In this document: positions 26,836 to 36,127 of the stretch, piece after piece
Position numbering within the stretch: the stretch's first letter is position 1
Layout of the letters: every line of letters begins with the position of its first letter
DNA from: Erwinia piriflorinigrans CFBP 5888
Lineage (GTDB): Bacteria; Pseudomonadota; Gammaproteobacteria; Enterobacterales; Enterobacteriaceae
Reading direction: 5' to 3'
Length of the DNA: 64,000 nt
Assembly: GCF_001050515.1 (NCBI RefSeq)
Contig: NZ_CAHS01000014.1
Coordinates: 388,064 to 452,063 of the forward strand
Program-made: the position numbers and the translations under genes
Notes under the pieces: generated by a model
Told to the model about the DNA's origin: nothing
What the model saw: only the letters and a program-made list of their open reading frames with translations
Databases searched by the model: none

Positions 26836-27604
26836 TTTTGGCTGATTCCTGTTTTTTGTGTAGGGATTCCTGCTTAACATCTTCTACTTTAAAACGGCGA
26901 TAATACCTTCTGAAAGAATATAAGAGAGCAGCAATGACCAGAATAATGATAGCCGTTAAAGAGATAAGCCATTGGGTTGATAGTGAATGGGAAATTTTTA
27001 TTGGTGGTGTGTATTGAATAGGTGGTGTATCGAAAAGTACTACTGAAATATTTTCATATTTTATATCATCAAGACTGTTTTTTATCAGGGATTTGACCCG
27101 TGGAATGAAAAGACTCTGGTCTATGTCCCCGTTATATGAAATCAAAATACCGACATGATTAGTTAATGTTTTGTTTACCACTTCACTTTTAAAAGATGGA
27201 TAGCTAATATGCACCCGAGCGCTGACAACTTGCGCAATGGTTCTCAGAGACTGCTCTAACCTTTGTTCAATCAGAGAAAGGATACGGACCCGTTCTGCAT
27301 TTGGTGATGCAATGAGTGCACTGTCTGGGAATGCCTGCCCTATTTGAACATCAGCGGACCACGGAAGCTGATATTGGTTGATGATTGAAAGGGCTGCCGT
27401 ATTTTCTTTTTCATCGACTCTAATCGTATAGCCCGATTTAAGAGTGCCGTTCTTATTAGCAGGGATGTTATGCTGATGAAGAATCGTCAGTACCTGGTTA
27501 GCTTGCTCCTGAGTAAGATTTTCCAATAACATCTCATTATCGCAGGCGGACAACATAAAGGTCATTATTGTGATAAAAGCTGGAAGTTTTTTCTTTTTTA
27601 ACAT
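26825..27604 (-). CDS. sctJ: Type III secretion inner-ring lipoprotein SctJ (PrgK/MxiJ)
   Basis: SctJ forms the inner ring of the basal body in the inner membrane. The 259 residues start with a lipoprotein signal and lipobox MLSAC. They continue with the ring-building motif domain (LTQEQANQVLTILHQHNIPA and later VSARVHISYP) and end with a TM helix (about 215-236) followed by a basic tail. Its ATG overlaps the sctI stop (TAATG). Order and length match PrgK. Confidence 0.92.
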   Translation of the reverse strand: MLKKKKLPAFITIMTFMLSACDNEMLLENLTQEQANQVLTILHQHNIPANKNGTLKSGYTIRVDEKENTAALSIINQYQLPWSADVQIGQAFPDSALIASPNAERVRILSLIEQRLEQSLRTIAQVVSARVHISYPSFKSEVVNKTLTNHVGILISYNGDIDQSLFIPRVKSLIKNSLDDIKYENISVVLFDTPPIQYTPPIKISHSLSTQWLISLTAIIILVIAALLYSFRRYYRRFKVEDVKQESLHKKQESAKNVS

Positions 27605-27927
27605 TATTGCGCTTTTTCCAGTGTTTCGATAGTAGCGATTCCTTTACGAGAGATTGTACTTATCAGTGATAGATAATTAGTATATTCAATAATATACTTT
27701 TGCAGTATCAAAAGGTTTTCAGGGTTGCCGGTCAATTGCGATGATTCACTAATAGTGCTGATTGCGTTTTTTAAATTTATCGTCCTTTCGCTAACATTTT
27801 CAAATGCACTGAATACAAGGTCGTTGAAAGATCCGTTGCCGGAAAAAACCGATGTCCGATCTTTATCGTTGAGTGTATCAGGTGCTGTTTGCGTTTGGGC
27901 TGACAGAAATTCTGGCTGTATAATCAT
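27604..27927 (-). CDS. sctI: Type III secretion inner-rod protein SctI (PrgJ/MxiI)
   Basis: A 107-residue protein that forms the inner rod/adaptor between export gate and needle. The C-terminal half ENLLILQKYIIEYTNYLSLI followed by SRKGIATIETL is the conserved rod helix pair. It lies between the needle gene and sctJ as in SPI-1. It is usually an early secreted substrate. Confidence 0.88.
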   Translation of the reverse strand: MIIQPEFLSAQTQTAPDTLNDKDRTSVFSGNGSFNDLVFSAFENVSERTINLKNAISTISESSQLTGNPENLLILQKYIIEYTNYLSLISTISRKGIATIETLEKAQ

Positions 27928-27978
27928 TAAAAAACCTCAAAATGAAGGGGACGAAATAAAGCCGTAACATAGAAGTCT

Positions 27979-28248
27979 CTAGAATTTTTGAATAATTTCC
28001 TTACCTATACTACCGTAAGCCTTGACAGCACTGCTTTGGGCACCGCGAAAAAGAGTATATTCCTGCAATTTCGATTGATAATTAGCCAATACTGATGGGT
28101 TGGATGGGTCCTGCTTTAATTGTTCCAAGGCAGCATTGAGCGCGTTCATCATATCTAATGCCCCTGACTCAAAGCCGGTCGAAATTTGACCTATAAAATA
28201 TTGGTCTGTTGATCCTTCAGGCATTTCATTTTTGGTTATATTGGGCAC
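27979..28248 (-). CDS. sctF: Type III secretion needle subunit SctF (PrgI/MxiH)
   Basis: Needle filament subunit, 89 residues, slightly longer than PrgI. It has the helical hairpin with the turn motif DPSNP, between ALDMMNALNAALEQLKQ and NYQSKLQEYTLFRGAQSS. The start codon is GTG at 28248, placed nine bases after AGGAGA and inside the end of sctD (23-base overlap). Needle subunits must be made in large amounts, so the strong ribosome site is notable. Confidence 0.92.
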   Translation of the reverse strand: MPNITKNEMPEGSTDQYFIGQISTGFESGALDMMNALNAALEQLKQDPSNPSVLANYQSKLQEYTLFRGAQSSAVKAYGSIGKEIIQKF

Positions 28249-29521
28249 GACTCATGTCTCCTAAATTAAGTGGGAAGTACCAGTGATGGGAATTTAGAAA
28301 AAGGTAACCATCATTGGAGTCAATGTAAGATTTGTTAAGTAACCAGTTATCATCCAAATTAACTGAAAAATTGATCATTTCGCTTCCCCATTTGGAGCGA
28401 AAATTTTCAATGAAGTCACTTAGTCTAAGGAGGATAACATCGCTGAGGGCATCTCGTATAATTAAGCTATAACCCGTACTGGCCTTTACCTGACGATACT
28501 GAATGTTGAGGTTGTCTAAGCCATTGCGGGCTTCAGTTAAGAGATTTTCTTTGGGGTTAAATAGCACTTCAGCATCCAACGCATAGGGAATCTTTTTAAG
28601 TACTTCTGATTTCAAAATCTCCTCTTCATTTTTTTCTAATTCCCTATATACAGCAATGACAGGATGTACAGGCGAACTGTAATCGATCTGTAATACGGGA
28701 TGGCCAGCTTGAACCAGCTGGCTGACGACGGTTTTGTTTTGTTGAGCAAGCCACACTGGAACAACACGACCATTTTCGTTTAGTTTTGAAAGCGCTTCTT
28801 TTAGCCATTCCAACTCTTGCTTTTGTGAAACCAAAACAAATATGATTTCATCATCCCTGCTTTTTACAATATTGTACGACATTGAATTACCAGTGAGCTC
28901 TTTGTTAAGAGTCGCCATACGATTATCAAATTGACTAACATCACTACTATAAAAATAGATGAAGGTGATAATCAATAAAGAGACTAACATACCCGAGAAC
29001 GATAAAAAAATTAGACGTCTGTTTTTTTTTGTAGTGAGAAAATCACATGCTTCAGAAGGGTTATCACATTCTCTTTTAAACGGATTGTAATTAATGATTT
29101 TATCAGACCATTTATCACTACTTTGCTTGAAAGCAAAGCAAATATTTTCATGGGTGAAAATTTCATTCTCATAGAGTTCAGTTGCATAGCTATCAGATAA
29201 TCCATAGACATCGATGCCAACAGCCTTATCTCCCTCATAATCACTGAGTGATGATAATCTAAAAAGAATATTAGGAGCAGGGAGATCGTATGGGATATAT
29301 AAGGTATTGTAAGTATAATGTGCGGAGTGAACATGCTCCAATGAAACTTCAGCATTCGCAGGGAATAATGATTTTTTCGAGTTTATAATGAGAAAATAAT
29401 CTTCTGCAATGAGATGTAGCTCACAGCCAAACATGGGGCCAAAGAGAATTTTTAAAGTAAAGTTGGACCCATTTCGTTCAAGGTATTCAGTATTGATTGG
29501 TTTTTCCATATTGCTTATCAT
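28226..29521 (-). CDS. sctD: Type III secretion basal-body protein SctD (PrgH/MxiG)
   Basis: SctD forms the outer of the two inner-membrane rings. The 431 residues comprise a cytoplasmic FHA-like domain (about 1-150), one TM helix (about 168-190, LIFLSFSGMLVSLLIITFIY) and a periplasmic ring domain ending YLFLNSHHWYFPLNLG. The first ATG (29521) is used; MEKPINTEYLE at 29509 is an alternative. An A9 run in coding sense (29030-29022) lies between FHA domain and TM helix; loss of one A would stop the protein three codons later. Confidence 0.9.
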   Translation of the reverse strand: MISNMEKPINTEYLERNGSNFTLKILFGPMFGCELHLIAEDYFLIINSKKSLFPANAEVSLEHVHSAHYTYNTLYIPYDLPAPNILFRLSSLSDYEGDKAVGIDVYGLSDSYATELYENEIFTHENICFAFKQSSDKWSDKIINYNPFKRECDNPSEACDFLTTKKNRRLIFLSFSGMLVSLLIITFIYFYSSDVSQFDNRMATLNKELTGNSMSYNIVKSRDDEIIFVLVSQKQELEWLKEALSKLNENGRVVPVWLAQQNKTVVSQLVQAGHPVLQIDYSSPVHPVIAVYRELEKNEEEILKSEVLKKIPYALDAEVLFNPKENLLTEARNGLDNLNIQYRQVKASTGYSLIIRDALSDVILLRLSDFIENFRSKWGSEMINFSVNLDDNWLLNKSYIDSNDGYLFLNSHHWYFPLNLGDMSRAQYNQK

Positions 29522-29910
29522 AATAAGAAGTCTGACATTGATGTAATATAAATGAGTTTTGGTTGATCATTGCATGTTTTTAGAGGGTTAACGTTTTAAT
29601 AAATAACACAATGCTTTTTATGTAGATGCATCCAAAACTTGCACTTAAAAAAGGTAAGAGTGCGTACTATATGTGTAGATATAAAGTTTCATATATAGAT
29701 TCTCTTTCACAACACACGAAAGTCTGCATCCTATCGAATAAAATGGCTGAGTACAATTAATCATCTTGAATTTTTCTTTAGAAAAAATTTAAATATTTTA
29801 TAAAATTATTAAATTCGCACCTCTGCGTTGACCATGCGATTTAATATAGGGTAGTGTTGTAAATATTCATCATTGTACTTACAAAGCGACTGGGTAACTG
29901 TAGAGGCTCT
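29522..29910. other. Divergent promoter region between sctD and invF
   Basis: A 389-base AT-rich stretch with no open frame of interest, placed between the minus-strand basal-body operon and the plus-strand inv-spa operon. Promoters for both must lie here. I could not define a regulator box by eye. It is the logical place to look for binding of the nearby winged-helix regulator. Confidence 0.5.
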
Positions 29911-30777
29911 ATGGGTGATGTTCATTCAAGCAGTAAACGATGCAGGGCCAATAAACTATTCCTTATGAAAAGTCATAAAAAGAAAGGGAAGCCAGCAGTC
30001 AGTGTTTCAGAGAATGGAATTGTTAATCTCAACAATTCGTTGCTTTTTGCGCGGCCATTGAGTGCGACTTCATTTATGGTTTTCACCTCAAATGAGGATG
30101 GGAAAAATAATGAGGTGCTGATAAATCAATCCAGTTTGTTAGCCACTGTAGATGCTGTAAAAATCAAGGTTACGGGTGATTGGTTTTTCGAAGAAATCAC
30201 AATGCCCCAAGTAGCAATACTTATCGCGTTTCTGGATTATCAGGCCAATCCGTGTCGAGCCATCCATGCTAAAACGGGAGCTGATTGTGACGAATCAATC
30301 ATAATGCAAACAGAACGATTCTATATCTCAAATGTAAAAAATAATAGACGATGCCTCATCGGAGCACTAATAGGTAGCAGAATAAGCCCCTTAGATTATG
30401 GCGTTGAGAATTTATTTTCCTTTATACGGAAAATTGAAAATTACTGGATATCTCACTTTTTGTTATCTCAGCTATTAAAAGAAGACAAAGAGAGTGGTAG
30501 CGACAGACTTTACAATGCCAGCAAGAGTTATGGCGTATCTGAATCTTACTTTAGAAAACTTTGTCATAACACATTCACTCGTGGCCCCAAAAAACAACTG
30601 CGCATATGGAGGGCTTCCCACAGTGCATTGCAACTGATAGAGAAGAACAACTCAATCGCGACAATTGCTGGAAATAACGGCTATGCATCTTCATCGCATT
30701 TTTCAAGTGAAATTAAATCAATTTTTGGCATTCGTCCTCGTGAGTTTAAAGATTTGAAGGGTTGTTTTTATGAATGA
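29911..30777 (+). CDS. invF: AraC-family secretion regulator InvF (MxiE-like)
   Basis: A 288-residue AraC-type activator with a C-terminal double helix-turn-helix (about 185-285; SKSYGVSESYFRKLC, then IATIAGNNGYASSSHFSSEI and FGIRPREF). In Salmonella and Shigella, InvF/MxiE needs the chaperone SicA/IpgC as coactivator and switches on translocator and effector genes. The sicA gene is in this cluster, so the same circuit is likely. GAGG stands five bases before the ATG. The 3' end overlaps sctC by eight bases. Confidence 0.9.
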   Translation: MGDVHSSSKRCRANKLFLMKSHKKKGKPAVSVSENGIVNLNNSLLFARPLSATSFMVFTSNEDGKNNEVLINQSSLLATVDAVKIKVTGDWFFEEITMPQVAILIAFLDYQANPCRAIHAKTGADCDESIIMQTERFYISNVKNNRRCLIGALIGSRISPLDYGVENLFSFIRKIENYWISHFLLSQLLKEDKESGSDRLYNASKSYGVSESYFRKLCHNTFTRGPKKQLRIWRASHSALQLIEKNNSIATIAGNNGYASSSHFSSEIKSIFGIRPREFKDLKGCFYE

Positions 30778-32518
30778 GCAACAGACAAAAAAACTCTCTT
30801 TTATATTTTTTTCGTTACTTTTTTTCTTGCTGAATTGTAATGTCGCTTCGGCGAAATTCGATGATAATGAAAGGGGAGGGATCAGTACCACTCGCGATGC
30901 CGACAATATTTATGTAGCGAGTGACAACAGTGTACAGCAACTTTTTTATGTGATGGCAGGAGAATTTCATAGACCGATAATTGTTAGTCGTCAGGCTGCT
31001 AAAAAACGCGTCACAGGGAATTTTGACCTCAATGAACCTCAGGAGTTATTGAGTAAGTTGGCATCTCGCATCGGACTGATATGGTACAACGATGGAAGTT
31101 CGATTTATGTTTATGACGCCAATGAAATAAAAAGCACGGTGATCCGTTTATCCTATGCACCTTTTGAGCGCCTCGTGGCATATTTGAAATCATCTGAACT
31201 GTATGATGTACGTTTTCCATTGCGGTCTGATGGGGCGTCTGGTTCATTTTATATTTCCGGCCCACCGGTGTATGTGCAACTTGTTACGGCTGCGGCTAAA
31301 TACATTGACGCATCATATTCCAGGCCCGGTGCCGGAGAAACGACAGTACGCGTCATTAAATTGACAAATACCTTTGTCAATGACCGTAATTACACGCAGC
31401 GGGATACTTCTATCACCATACCGGGAGTGGCTTCGGTGTTGAAAAAACTGATGAATAACTCAAGTAAAGTATCAAGCATGGGCGGTGCGAGTATCATTAT
31501 AAATGAAGACTCTGTTAATGAAAAACGAGTCACTGCGCGTACACCGAAAGTTAATCCAACAGAACTATGGCCTGATTTCAATGATGCTGAATCAGCGAAT
31601 AGCAATGACGACTCGTCCCCATCCGGGAATGAATCTGTCAATATCGTAGCTTATACAGATACAAATAGTCTGCTTGTCATGGGAAGCGAAAGGCAGGTGA
31701 GTTTCGTAGAAGATCTGGTACAAGCTATTGATGTGTCGAAACGACAAATCCAACTTTCATTATGGATAATCGACATCTCAAAAAAGGAAATTAATGAATT
31801 GGGAGTGAAGTGGAGTGCGGCGGGTAAAGTGAATAATTCAGGCGTGACTTTTAACACCAGTTCACTGACTCCTGAAAATAGTATTCACTTTCTTGCAGAT
31901 GTCTCTGCTTTAGTCAAGTCAGGTTCAGCACAAGTTATTTCTCGTCCTGAAATTTTGACTCAGGAAAATGTACCCGCGCTTTTTGATAATAATAGCAGTA
32001 TTTATGCCAAACTTATTGGAGAACGAACATCATCACTGGAGAAGATTACCTATGGGACAATGATAAGTGTCCTGCCACGTTTGGCATCGCGTCAGCAGGA
32101 AATTGAGATGATCCTCAATATCCATGATGGTACCATTCCGCTTAATTCAGAAGGACAATCTGGCAATTTTGATAGCATGCCTGTTATCAGTAACACACAA
32201 ATCAGTACAGAGGCTCGTGTTCCTTTAGGGCATAGCCTACTCGTGGGAGGATATAGTCGTGATCAGGATGAAAACCATTCCATAGGAATACCTTTACTAC
32301 GGGATATTCCTTATCTAGGTAGAATATTTGACTATAGCTATAAAAGCCAAACAAAAATGGTTCGACTCTTTTTGATTCATCCTGAATTGTTAGAGGATGG
32401 AGAAAGATGGCGAGGACATAGAAATGATGATCCGGTTCTCGGTGTTTCATCTGAAGGTAAGGAGCAGACGTTAAAATCTACTGTGTCTATGTTGCGCGAA
32501 ATCATGAATAAAAAATAA
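30770..32518 (+). CDS. sctC: Type III secretion outer-membrane secretin SctC (InvG/MxiD)
   Basis: The 582-residue secretin forms the outer-membrane ring. A Sec signal peptide (residues 1-28, ending NVASA) is followed by N-domains (LSYAPFERLVAYLKSSEL) and the secretin core ending VPLGHSLLVGGYSRDQ, IPLLRDIPYLGRIF and MVRLFLIHPELL. It overlaps invF at its start. No InvH-like pilotin gene is visible in the cluster, so assembly may use a pilotin encoded elsewhere. Confidence 0.95.
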   Translation: MNEQQTKKLSFIFFSLLFFLLNCNVASAKFDDNERGGISTTRDADNIYVASDNSVQQLFYVMAGEFHRPIIVSRQAAKKRVTGNFDLNEPQELLSKLASRIGLIWYNDGSSIYVYDANEIKSTVIRLSYAPFERLVAYLKSSELYDVRFPLRSDGASGSFYISGPPVYVQLVTAAAKYIDASYSRPGAGETTVRVIKLTNTFVNDRNYTQRDTSITIPGVASVLKKLMNNSSKVSSMGGASIIINEDSVNEKRVTARTPKVNPTELWPDFNDAESANSNDDSSPSGNESVNIVAYTDTNSLLVMGSERQVSFVEDLVQAIDVSKRQIQLSLWIIDISKKEINELGVKWSAAGKVNNSGVTFNTSSLTPENSIHFLADVSALVKSGSAQVISRPEILTQENVPALFDNNSSIYAKLIGERTSSLEKITYGTMISVLPRLASRQQEIEMILNIHDGTIPLNSEGQSGNFDSMPVISNTQISTEARVPLGHSLLVGGYSRDQDENHSIGIPLLRDIPYLGRIFDYSYKSQTKMVRLFLIHPELLEDGERWRGHRNDDPVLGVSSEGKEQTLKSTVSMLREIMNKK

Positions 32519-32528
32519 GGAGATGTAG

Positions 32529-33647
32529 ATGGCGAGAATTAGTCCTTTTAATTATACAGATAACAGCGCGCATCGCAGGCAAGATTCAGAAAAAATGTAT
32601 ACTCGATCTTCAACCAAACACAATGATCATGTCCAACCAATAAATCATGACGAAAATATAATTAATGCAGCAGAAGAGTTAGCAGATCTCTTCAGCAGTT
32701 TGGGGCGTGCAAGTAAAACAGGTAGGAAAAATGATAATTCATATAGTGACACGGGTTCAGAAATACTCGAAGAAAATGCAGATGAAAAGATTTATACAAT
32801 AATGACTCGAGTGGCTAAGTCCCAGAATAGCGCTTCTATATTGAACTTTGCCCGCCAGTTGTTTAGTAATGATTGGGACTTAATGCAAGCCTTACGTGAG
32901 TTACTTTTGAGTAAAAATTTGTCAGAGTTTCTGAAAAAAAAGATTAAAAAAGCAATCGATGATTTGATGAAGTTTAGCGATCTTAAGAAACTAAATTCTT
33001 CTGCCAATGTTGGTGATGTCGCTAAACGCTTTAGTCAATGTACTAATAATAATGGTCTTTCTGCTAAAGAGCTTCGTGATAGCTACTTGAAGTATTTAGA
33101 TTATGAGTTGCCTGCGATATTTATTTATCAGGACTGGATTGATGTATATGGATTCAGCAATAGAAAAATCATGCTGTCATTTATACTGACTGCATTGATA
33201 TCAGATATGAAGTCCACTGAACCGGGCATTCATTCGCATGAGTTTGGCCCTCTATCTGCCAGGATAATCGACGCACGTACGTTGAATTCATTAGATAACA
33301 AGCTGATTGTCAATTTCAATAATTCTGCGTATAGCTCAACAACGAAGAATTCAAAAGCAGCATTAAACGCAGAGGGTGTTTTAAATATTTATCTAATGGG
33401 TTTAATTAATCCTGGTGAGTTAGTGACAGCTTATGGAGGTTTTTTCAATGATTTTTCGTCAAAGAGAGCTATTCGTCAACAGGCAACAGTCGTTCAGCTC
33501 ATACGCAGAACTTTTGATGTGACTCCCGATTACCTTTATGCCAGGTCTGATTGTCACGAAAAATTTTATTCTTTTTTGACCTCGGTACAACAATCGCTTT
33601 ATATAAAAGAGGTTGCACTGTTTAAAGTTGCTGGTAAATATGTTTAA
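32529..33647 (+). CDS. sctW: Type III secretion gatekeeper SctW (InvE/MxiC)
   Basis: SctW controls the order of secretion, holding back effectors until translocators are exported. The 372-residue length and the position between secretin and sctV match InvE. The N-terminal disordered chaperone-binding part (to about residue 50) precedes the helical TyeA-like domains, with IINAAEELADLFSSLGRA near 55 and a C-terminal QSLYIKEVALFKVAGKYV. AGGAG precedes the ATG. A coding A8 run lies near codon 138. Confidence 0.88.
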   Translation: MARISPFNYTDNSAHRRQDSEKMYTRSSTKHNDHVQPINHDENIINAAEELADLFSSLGRASKTGRKNDNSYSDTGSEILEENADEKIYTIMTRVAKSQNSASILNFARQLFSNDWDLMQALRELLLSKNLSEFLKKKIKKAIDDLMKFSDLKKLNSSANVGDVAKRFSQCTNNNGLSAKELRDSYLKYLDYELPAIFIYQDWIDVYGFSNRKIMLSFILTALISDMKSTEPGIHSHEFGPLSARIIDARTLNSLDNKLIVNFNNSAYSSTTKNSKAALNAEGVLNIYLMGLINPGELVTAYGGFFNDFSSKRAIRQQATVVQLIRRTFDVTPDYLYARSDCHEKFYSFLTSVQQSLYIKEVALFKVAGKYV

Positions 33648-35685
33648 AAGTTCTTTTTTACAATTTAGCGCTCGCCCAGAATTGATCATCTTGTTAATGA
33701 TGATCATGGTCGTTGTTATGCTAATCATCCCATTGCCGACGTACCTGGTTGATTTTTTCATCGCTTTTAATTTAACGATGGCATTGCTGATTTTTCTGGG
33801 TTCATTTTATATTAACCGTATTCTGGACTTTTCAACATTCCCGTCAATGATCATGATCAGTACCATATTTCGTCTGGCTATATCTATTAGTACCAGCCGT
33901 TTAGTTCTTTCAGATGCGGATGCAGGTGAAATCATAGCGAGTTTCGGGGCATTTGTTATTGCCGATAGCCTGGTAGTGGGGATGGTTATCTTCTTCATCG
34001 TTACGATAGTGCAATTTATTGTCATCACGAAAGGCTCTGAGCGCATTGCTGAAGTTGCAGCCCGCTTTTCATTGGATGCTATGCCAGGAAAACAGATGAG
34101 TATCGATGGCGATCTTAAGGCCGGTCTTATTGATGAAAATGAAGTGAGACAGCGCCGTAAAGACCTGGAGGCTGAAAGCCAACTGTATGGTGCACTTGAT
34201 GGAGCGATGAAATTCATCAAAGGTGATGCTATAGCCGGGATTATTATTATTTCTGTCAATCTGCTGGGAGGGGTTTTTATTGGTGTCGTTCAGAAAGGAA
34301 TGGAAGTCCATCATGCCCTATCTATTTATGCCTTACTTACTATCGGTGAGGCTTTAGTAGCGCAGATCCCTGCGTTGCTGATTTCAATCAGTGGTGGCCT
34401 TATTGTCACGCGAGTAAATAACAGTGAGAATACTAATCTTGGTGCAAAGATCTTACAGGACATTTTTAAAAATAAATCCACTTTAGTCATTTCATCCATT
34501 CTCGCCTTGTCATTGGGCCTGCTTCCCGGTTTCCCTTTCATCGTATTTTTCATGCTTTCGATAGGCTTACTAGGTTTTTTTTTCAGGGACAAATTAGCTA
34601 AAATGAAGAATGCGAAATCCAAATCAGAAGATTCAGACCATAAAGAAGACTCTTCTGTTAAAAATAAACCTGTTGTAATTGATGGAGAATATATTCCTGA
34701 GACGGTACCGTTAATTATCAGGTCTTGGAAAGGATATGAAAATTATTTACTCTCAAAAAACTTCCCATCATTATTGAAACGGCTTTTTTTTATTGAATAC
34801 GGCGTTCGCCTGCCAGAAATAATAATTAGTTATGATCACAACGCTGAAGAAGGGAAGTTGATCGTGGCAATTAATGAAATTCAGGTGGCTATTTTCGATT
34901 TTTTCCCAGATATGCACAGAATCCTCTTTAGAGGAGATGAGCTGAAATTGATCAATGACAGCGTACAAGCTGTAAGTTCATCACAGGGTACGACCTATTG
35001 GATAGCAGAAAAAAACCAACAGGCCGCTCTTGATCTTGGTTACTATTCACGTAATTCAATAGACGAATTTTATTCGTGTATATCGATATTACTCGTTCGC
35101 AATATTGCTGAATTTTTCGGTATCCAAGAAACTAAAACACTGCTTGACGATCTCGAGAAAAAATATCCTGACTTATTAAAGGAGTGCTACCGAAATAATA
35201 CGGTACAACGTATCACTGAAGTATTCCAACGTCTACTTAAAGAGCGTATATCGATTAGAAATATGCGACTCATTCTTGAAGCATTAGTGCAATGGGCTTC
35301 TAAAGAAAAAGATCCTATTATGTTAGTTGAGCATGTGCGTGGAACTTTAGCACGCTATATCTCTAACAGATTTGCTACTCAAGGATGTATTAAAACATTG
35401 GTGATGTCACACGATATGGAAAAGAAGATCCGGGACGGCATTCGGCAGACCTCTGGTGGAACGTTTATCAATTTACCACCTGATGAAACGGAAAATATTT
35501 TAAAAAGTCTCGAATCCTGTCTGCAAATGAATGGCGTCAACACGCGAGATGTTATTTTAATTGTATCTATGGATATTAGACGTTTTGCAAAGGCTCTAAT
35601 AGAAGGGACCTATCCGGAATTAGATGTGCTCTCATTTGGCGAGATTTCTAGCAGTGTGGATGTGGATGTTATAGGGTCATTGTAA
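33640..35685 (+). CDS. sctV: Type III secretion export-gate protein SctV (InvA/MxiA)
   Basis: The largest export-gate protein, 681 residues from the ATG at 33640 that overlaps the sctW stop. The N-terminal half has eight TM segments with the FHIPEP-family region (FSTFPSMIMISTIFRLAISIS, FSLDAMPGKQMSIDGDLKAG); the C-terminal half is the cytoplasmic nonameric ring that takes substrates from the ATPase. A T9 run at 34575-34583 sits at the junction of the two halves (GLLGFFFRD). Loss or gain of one T would end translation within about six codons. Confidence 0.95.
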   Translation: MFKSSFLQFSARPELIILLMMIMVVVMLIIPLPTYLVDFFIAFNLTMALLIFLGSFYINRILDFSTFPSMIMISTIFRLAISISTSRLVLSDADAGEIIASFGAFVIADSLVVGMVIFFIVTIVQFIVITKGSERIAEVAARFSLDAMPGKQMSIDGDLKAGLIDENEVRQRRKDLEAESQLYGALDGAMKFIKGDAIAGIIIISVNLLGGVFIGVVQKGMEVHHALSIYALLTIGEALVAQIPALLISISGGLIVTRVNNSENTNLGAKILQDIFKNKSTLVISSILALSLGLLPGFPFIVFFMLSIGLLGFFFRDKLAKMKNAKSKSEDSDHKEDSSVKNKPVVIDGEYIPETVPLIIRSWKGYENYLLSKNFPSLLKRLFFIEYGVRLPEIIISYDHNAEEGKLIVAINEIQVAIFDFFPDMHRILFRGDELKLINDSVQAVSSSQGTTYWIAEKNQQAALDLGYYSRNSIDEFYSCISILLVRNIAEFFGIQETKTLLDDLEKKYPDLLKECYRNNTVQRITEVFQRLLKERISIRNMRLILEALVQWASKEKDPIMLVEHVRGTLARYISNRFATQGCIKTLVMSHDMEKKIRDGIRQTSGGTFINLPPDETENILKSLESCLQMNGVNTRDVILIVSMDIRRFAKALIEGTYPELDVLSFGEISSSVDVDVIGSL

Positions 35686-35704
35686 AATTTAAAAGAGGAA
35701 ATAT

Positions 35705-36112
35705 ATGAAATATGATATTGCGGAATTGATTTCTACCATGCTTAAAGACGCTGGCATGTCAGAATTTCTCAGCGATGATCTAACTAATCACTCAACAATT
35801 TCTCTGAATATGAAAGATGACATCCCGGCGATTCATATTAAGAGTGTGGGTGATGACGTATGGCTGTGGGCAAATCTCTGCGAATATAATATTAACTCAC
35901 TGGCCTACTGTAGTATTAATCTGTTGCCGGTCATGCTCGATTATAATGAGGAAGTATTTTATCTCGGGCAGCCCTGTTTATATCCTGTTGATGGGCAGCT
36001 CGAATTACGTGCGAAGGTTATGGAAAAATATTTGGGCTCGGCAGATGATTTTTTGTCGGTACTCGATCATTACCTGACAATTATGCTGAATTATCGCGAT
36101 GTTTTAGCTTAA
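35705..36112 (+). CDS. invB: Type III secretion chaperone, InvB/Spa15 family
   Basis: A 135-residue acidic class IB chaperone at the invB position between sctV and sctN. InvB/Spa15 chaperones bind N-terminal parts of several effectors, SipA among them, and deliver them to the ATPase. Features are the Asp/Glu-rich composition and the segment DDVWLWANLCEYNINSLAYC. AGAGGAAAT is the ribosome site. Likely clients here are the SipA-position protein and effectors encoded elsewhere. Confidence 0.82.
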   Translation: MKYDIAELISTMLKDAGMSEFLSDDLTNHSTISLNMKDDIPAIHIKSVGDDVWLWANLCEYNINSLAYCSINLLPVMLDYNEEVFYLGQPCLYPVDGQLELRAKVMEKYLGSADDFLSVLDHYLTIMLNYRDVLA

Positions 36113-36127
36113 GAGGAGGTGTTATCG